NCBI GenBank assembly: GCA_964019425.1 | Contig: OZ025802.1 | Span: 248,001-312,000 of the forward strand | Length of the DNA: 64,000 bases | Origin: Flectonema sp. DT1601 | Taxonomy: Eukaryota; Euglenozoa; Diplonemea; Diplonemida; Diplonemidae | Reading direction: 5' to 3' | Shown: positions 60,516 to 64,000 of the stretch, piece after piece | How positions within the stretch are numbered: the first letter of the stretch is position 1 | Layout: each line of letters starts with the position of its first letter | The notes under the pieces: generated by a model | Seen by the model: the letters and a program-made list of their open reading frames with translations, nothing else | Databases searched by the model: none | What the model was told of the DNA's origin: nothing | Position numbers and translations under genes: made by a program

Positions 60516-61460
60516 TTAGCAAACATGATTTCTATTTTCCTTCTGTGCTTCTTCTTCCTTCATAACATATTTAACACGAGAATAGTAACATCCACCTGCA
60601 GTGTTTAAGATTATTCCTGTGAAATTGAGAGGTGTGATGGAAACACCTCCCAGAAGGAAGAATCCGAGTGAAGTCATGGCGACTGCTTTCATCACGCCAA
60701 CAATCGTAGTCGTTAAAGCTGAGTTGGTTGTGGTACACAGGAATAAAGCATAGTTCAGTATACCTCCCATTGCTGACGATCCCAGAATAAGAGAAAACAA
60801 CCAAACAGGATGATCTGATGAGCTCAATGCATTAAATGAATCCTGTCCTTCAGTCAGCATCACAACTACAACAAGAACAGGAATACTCAACACGCTGTTG
60901 TATAATAATAGTTCTGTTGAAGAAAGACCTTTCTCACCACCTGCTTCAGCAAGAAGAAGATATATTGCTTGCAACAAACAACTAATAATAGCATAGCTGT
61001 AGGCCGCTAAATCGAAATTGAAATCACCTAGACCAGCAACAATAGTCCCTCCAGTGATTGTTAATACTGCAGTGGTTATGCGTGAGTCAGGCCATCCCTT
61101 TCCGAGAAGACCCCTGATGACACAAACAACACAAGGAGTTAATCGTTTTAAAGTTTGGTACATAGGAATATTTAATCTTTGTAATCCAGCTAATGCAAAA
61201 GCAACATTCGCGTTATAGAATAGAGCTAGCGGTGCTGTTTCCAACAATGTTTTTTTATTTATATCTTGCAAAGTGATTACATTAGTGTAACTCAATGCTT
61301 TAATCACGATGAAGGTTATCACCATCTGGATCAATAATAAAGTGTTGCTGTATGCGTACTCTGATAAGGTTGCTTTATTTATAAAACCCATTGACACAGC
61401 CATTGTGAAATAAAAACCTGCTGCTGTCTTTCCAGAAAAGGATCCTAACTTTGTGTCCAT
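60516..61460 (-). CDS. SLC35-type nucleotide-sugar transporter
   Basis: A 314-residue protein with about ten membrane segments and the triose-phosphate/nucleotide-sugar transporter pattern. Diagnostic parts are NVAFALAGLQRLNIPMYQTLKRLTP (about 85-109) in the first half and the C-terminal NSALTTTIVGVMKAV...NFTGIILNTAGGCYYSRVKY (about 245-295), which match the SLC35D/GDP-mannose/UDP-sugar branch. It would exchange a nucleotide sugar for nucleoside monophosphate across Golgi or ER membranes. The specific sugar cannot be deduced. The short acidic/basic tail EEEAQKENRNHVC is cytosolic. The acceptor-like TTTTCTACTAAATCAG lies 19 nt before the ATG. Confidence 0.85.
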   Translation of the reverse strand: MDTKLGSFSGKTAAGFYFTMAVSMGFINKATLSEYAYSNTLLLIQMVITFIVIKALSYTNVITLQDINKKTLLETAPLALFYNANVAFALAGLQRLNIPMYQTLKRLTPCVVCVIRGLLGKGWPDSRITTAVLTITGGTIVAGLGDFNFDLAAYSYAIISCLLQAIYLLLAEAGGEKGLSSTELLLYNSVLSIPVLVVVVMLTEGQDSFNALSSSDHPVWLFSLILGSSAMGGILNYALFLCTTTNSALTTTIVGVMKAVAMTSLGFFLLGGVSITPLNFTGIILNTAGGCYYSRVKYVMKEEEAQKENRNHVC

Positions 61461-61874
61461 TTTAATGAAATTGTTGGATCTGATTTAGTAGAAAATAACA
61501 GACGGGTAAGGAGGAAGAAAAGAAAAAAAAACTCCTCCGCTCTATCTGAACAACCACAACAACACTCTACCTTATTAATTATGACTGAGGCATGCTTAGT
61601 TATATGGGTGGTAGGGTTGAGGAGGGGTGAGATTGTTTTTGATCATTTTTTTTTTTTTTTTTTCTCTCTCTCCACGCTACGAAGTAACTGTTTTTCTGGT
61701 TTATCACGAGAAAAACTGTGCTAAACAAAACAAATTAAAAAAAAAAAAAAAAACTGAAAATATATTGAAAAATTCATGTTTACACCAAACAACATAAGCG
61801 AAGATAGAAGGAGGAATAATGTGTTTTAGTCTTTTTAAACTCAAACTAACATAAGAAAAAAAACAGATCAGCCC
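61461..61874. other. Intergenic spacer
   Basis: Leader of the transporter gene, a T run near 61647-61663 followed by CTCTCTCTC, and an A run near 61737-61753. No gene. Confidence 0.55.
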
Positions 61875-62588
61875 TTACTGACGAGACATAAACCAAGTCG
61901 TAACATAATTCAATGGAATTTTTAATACCGGTACAGCATTGAAGATCGGCTGTGTCTTTTGACTAATAGTAGCCCATGCACGGCGGTGAAGAACAGCAGG
62001 TTTCGTTGGACGAGATTGATCTGGAGAGTGATACCTGATTCTCAAAAAACTGATATGCATGTACAACGACATCAACGAATATAACCCAACAGTGAAAATA
62101 CTGACAATAGGAATGACCAGCAACATCAATTCCAACATAGTTGTTTGTTCCAACACGTATTGTTCACTTGCTTGCAGCTTCGTCCACGTTGATGAAACGA
62201 GGCCCCACATACGACTGTCTTGATGATGCTTTGATGCATGTACGCACGCAGACCATATTGATCTTCGAAGTAAAATAATCATAACAAGAATATTCGCAGG
62301 CTGAACTCCCCAAACCATTGAGAACATGATATAATGCATTTCAGCACCCTGAAGACACCTGGCAGCCCACATCTGTACAGGTATTAAACTCTCTCTCCAA
62401 TTAGAGAATGAAAAATTCGTGACTTGCGGTAAACCATAGTTCGATTTTATAGTGTAGATTCCACTTGCGAATGTCGCCCATAAAGCAAATTTATAAAAAC
62501 CCCAATCACCTAATAATGGGATCATCCACAGCACAAACATCACTATGATTGCAACGTGAGTGAAGAAATTTATCTGTGCGGGAGTCAT
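61875..62588 (-). CDS. TMEM33/Pom33-like membrane protein
   Basis: A 237-residue protein with four to five membrane segments: 8-24, 32-46, 84-108 and 148-178. The middle and C-terminal parts follow TMEM33/Pom33: an LQGAEMHYIMFS segment like the family's LLEDSCHYLLYS, a W(T)KLQASEQYVLEQ segment like LDKLSANQQNILKF, and MHISFLRIRYHSP like IYYRFLTLRYSS. These proteins act in ER tubule shaping and nuclear pore assembly. The assignment is by motif order and is moderately secure. The C-terminal basic helix fits the known amphipathic membrane-binding tail. AATAACCAG lies 22 nt before the ATG. Confidence 0.65.
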   Translation of the reverse strand: MTPAQINFFTHVAIIVMFVLWMIPLLGDWGFYKFALWATFASGIYTIKSNYGLPQVTNFSFSNWRESLIPVQMWAARCLQGAEMHYIMFSMVWGVQPANILVMIILLRRSIWSACVHASKHHQDSRMWGLVSSTWTKLQASEQYVLEQTTMLELMLLVIPIVSIFTVGLYSLMSLYMHISFLRIRYHSPDQSRPTKPAVLHRRAWATISQKTQPIFNAVPVLKIPLNYVTTWFMSRQ

Positions 62589-62843
62589 CTTATGTTGTTT
62601 GATACCTCTTTCTGGTTATTAAATAAGTGACTTAATTTGTAATTGGGTTCATAAATTCTATATATTGGACTACATCTGTTGAAAGAGAACAACGAGTATG
62701 AGGGAGCAGACAAGTATCACTTACGTAATGGACGAAAATAAATTTTTTTTTTTTTTTTACAATACAAAAATGGGGACAAAGAAAATGTCCTCCCCAACCT
62801 CTAAAGAAAAGAGTGACCGCAGAGGTGATGGTTGTGTGTTATT
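62589..62843. other. Short intergenic spacer
   Basis: AT-rich spacer with a T run near 62743-62758. No gene. Confidence 0.5.
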
Positions 62844-63821
62844 TTAAATATAAAACTCCTCTCGTGGTTGCATTCTGTGTGGTTTCTTTCGAGGTGACTT
62901 AGACATCGGACGATTAGAAAACGGAGAAGGAGAATTCGGAGAATGAGATGGGTAACTAGGAGCTCTGATGTTAACTTGTTGAGGGGTCAGTGAGAGATCT
63001 GTTCCGTTTTTATTCCTTGGAGGTGAGACACGAAGGTCTGCATGAGGAGGACTAATCACGTTCGGATTTGGACTTCTCACTCCAGAAGGAAGAAGGACAG
63101 CGTTATCAATCCAAGAACCAATTGCCGGAGGTGTTGATTTCGATGGTCTTTCCTTTCTTGGTGATACTCTCTTTGGTGATCGTGGTCGTGGTTTCCCAAC
63201 ATGTATTGATCTCGATTTGAAATTAGTAAAATGATGTTTTGGTACTGCCAACACCTGAACAGGTTTAGTAAAAGGCATCGTAAATAAGGGATCGTCTCTT
63301 GGTTCTCTTCTTTCAGCCCAACCACCAGGTGGGCACCAACTCATCTCATTTGGTACATTCGAATCTATAATCGGATAGACACGTCCTTCATCATGAGCAG
63401 GTGGGATACCAGCTTGCTCTCCATAGTCTTGACTTGCCTTGGTCCATGGATCGAAATGAACTTCCCATCTCTTGGGTGAAGTTGGTGATGTACCTCCCAA
63501 TTCGTGATTAGTTCCGCTTGATAAGACTTGTTGGTTGTGTGAGTTTCGGATAAATCTCTTTTTCCCACTCTTTCCTCCGGTAGTTCCAGCATCACCCCAA
63601 CCTGTCCTCCTACAATACCAATACCATCTTTCTATTTTATAATGACAACTTTGGTATGATGAAATCGTCGCATGTTCTCCACTTCCAACAAAATCCATTA
63701 ACTGCGACAACGAGTCTATTCCACACTTGTCTATTAGTTTAGCTTCCTGTTCAGTCAATCGAAGCTGACCAGTTAGTTGTTGGTGAAATGTTGATGGCCT
63801 ACCATGGACGTCCTTCTCCAT
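62844..63821 (-). CDS. Unrecognised Pro/Ser/Arg-rich protein
   Basis: A 325-residue protein. Residues 15-50 could form a small helical domain (LTEQEAKLIDKCGIDSLSQLMDFV). Residues 120-220 have conserved-looking aromatic and Pro motifs (WEVHFDPWTKASQDYG, MSWCPPGGWAERREP). The last 100 residues are a basic, SP-rich disordered tail with many S-P sites (SPKR, SPRK, SPRNK), suited to phospho-regulation or microtubule binding. No family is recognised. The Cys/Trp/Tyr-rich stretch at 58-77 is unlike its surroundings, but no good in-frame intron explains it. Confidence 0.6.
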   Translation of the reverse strand: MEKDVHGRPSTFHQQLTGQLRLTEQEAKLIDKCGIDSLSQLMDFVGSGEHATISSYQSCHYKIERWYWYCRRTGWGDAGTTGGKSGKKRFIRNSHNQQVLSSGTNHELGGTSPTSPKRWEVHFDPWTKASQDYGEQAGIPPAHDEGRVYPIIDSNVPNEMSWCPPGGWAERREPRDDPLFTMPFTKPVQVLAVPKHHFTNFKSRSIHVGKPRPRSPKRVSPRKERPSKSTPPAIGSWIDNAVLLPSGVRSPNPNVISPPHADLRVSPPRNKNGTDLSLTPQQVNIRAPSYPSHSPNSPSPFSNRPMSKSPRKKPHRMQPREEFYI

Positions 63822-64000
63822 TATAATTGAGATTTAAAAAAACTTTTTTAAAAAAAAAAAATAATAATATAAATTACTTTCATTCTCTGAGATTGTTTTT
63901 CTCACATCACATTTTCGTAAGATTGAAATCACATTTTTTTCATGAAATTAGTTGTCGTTTTTGTTCTGTTGAATGAAAGACGTGTTCAGACTTCGTTTTT
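63822..64000. other. 5' flank of the last gene, window edge
   Basis: AT-rich, with an A run near 63851-63862 (a T tract on the coding strand). The stretch TTTTTTTTTTTAAAAAAG on the minus strand, ending 19 nt before the ATG, is a possible acceptor. No gene is seen. Confidence 0.45.

Noticed and set aside
63620-63680. Possible 48-nt in-frame intron in the disordered-protein gene
   Set aside because: The only phase-compatible pair uses a GTTGTC donor and is shorter than the other introns. The evidence is too weak.
1-64000. CRISPR arrays, LTR elements, LINEs, Polintons, rRNA genes
   Set aside because: I looked for direct-repeat/spacer arrays, paired long terminal repeats, reverse transcriptase or capsid motifs and rRNA signatures, and found none.

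Overview
The window is nuclear DNA of a unicellular eukaryote. It is AT-rich, and its intergenic spacers are packed with A and T runs, several of them about 30 nt long. I support 22 protein genes. All 22 lie on the minus strand. They are compact and nearly intronless. Four short GT-AG introns of 60-88 nt are visible: one in RPL37, one in a DPY30-like gene and two in a K+ channel gene. At about 14 of the genes a splice-acceptor-like YAG (often TTTYAACAG, CTAAAACAG or TACTAAATCAG) lies only 6-66 nt before the ATG. One-way gene order plus acceptors at start codons is what polycistronic transcription with spliced-leader trans-splicing looks like, as in Euglenozoa and the dinoflagellate/perkinsid lineage. 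That lineage is an inference. No spliced-leader RNA gene, rRNA or intact tRNA was identified.

Layout. 0.4-5 kb: a secreted sulfatase-fold protein, a small coiled-coil protein and a PPR-like helical-repeat protein. 5-9.3 kb: gene-free, homopolymer-rich. 9.3-20.1 kb: an eIF4E-like protein with a long tail, a 2,114-residue coiled-coil protein and a zinc-motif pseudokinase. 20.1-26.9 kb: a gene desert carrying a TIR element and other repeats. 26.9-34.9 kb: a receptor-type class III cyclase-like protein, RPL37, STT3 and a disordered protein. 34.9-42 kb: a second gene desert with several repeat families. 42-64 kb: a dense run with a small secreted peptide, an EF-hand/RRM-like protein, a small membrane protein, a SET-fold membrane protein, a secreted GH3 glycosidase, a bacterial-type TrmB, a K+ channel, DPY30, a multi-pass membrane protein, an SLC35-type sugar-nucleotide transporter, a TMEM33/Pom33-like protein and a disordered protein.

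No operon-like pathway is apparent, though STT3, the SLC35-type transporter, the sulfatase-fold protein and the GH3 enzyme all belong to the secretory or glycan world. Four proteins keep a recognisable enzyme fold but have lost key catalytic residues (sulfatase, kinase, cyclase, SET).

The most unusual structure is a pair of 675-775 bp elements at 22162-22836 and 59627-60401. Each has 14-bp terminal inverted repeats, a 6-bp AT-rich target duplication, arrays of GGGCGC-type subterminal motifs, a conserved hairpin and an internal tRNA-like block. The second copy sits 24 nt upstream of a start codon. A third copy of the tRNA-like block, without the ends, lies at 39096-39175. No LTR, Polinton or other virus-like element was recognised.
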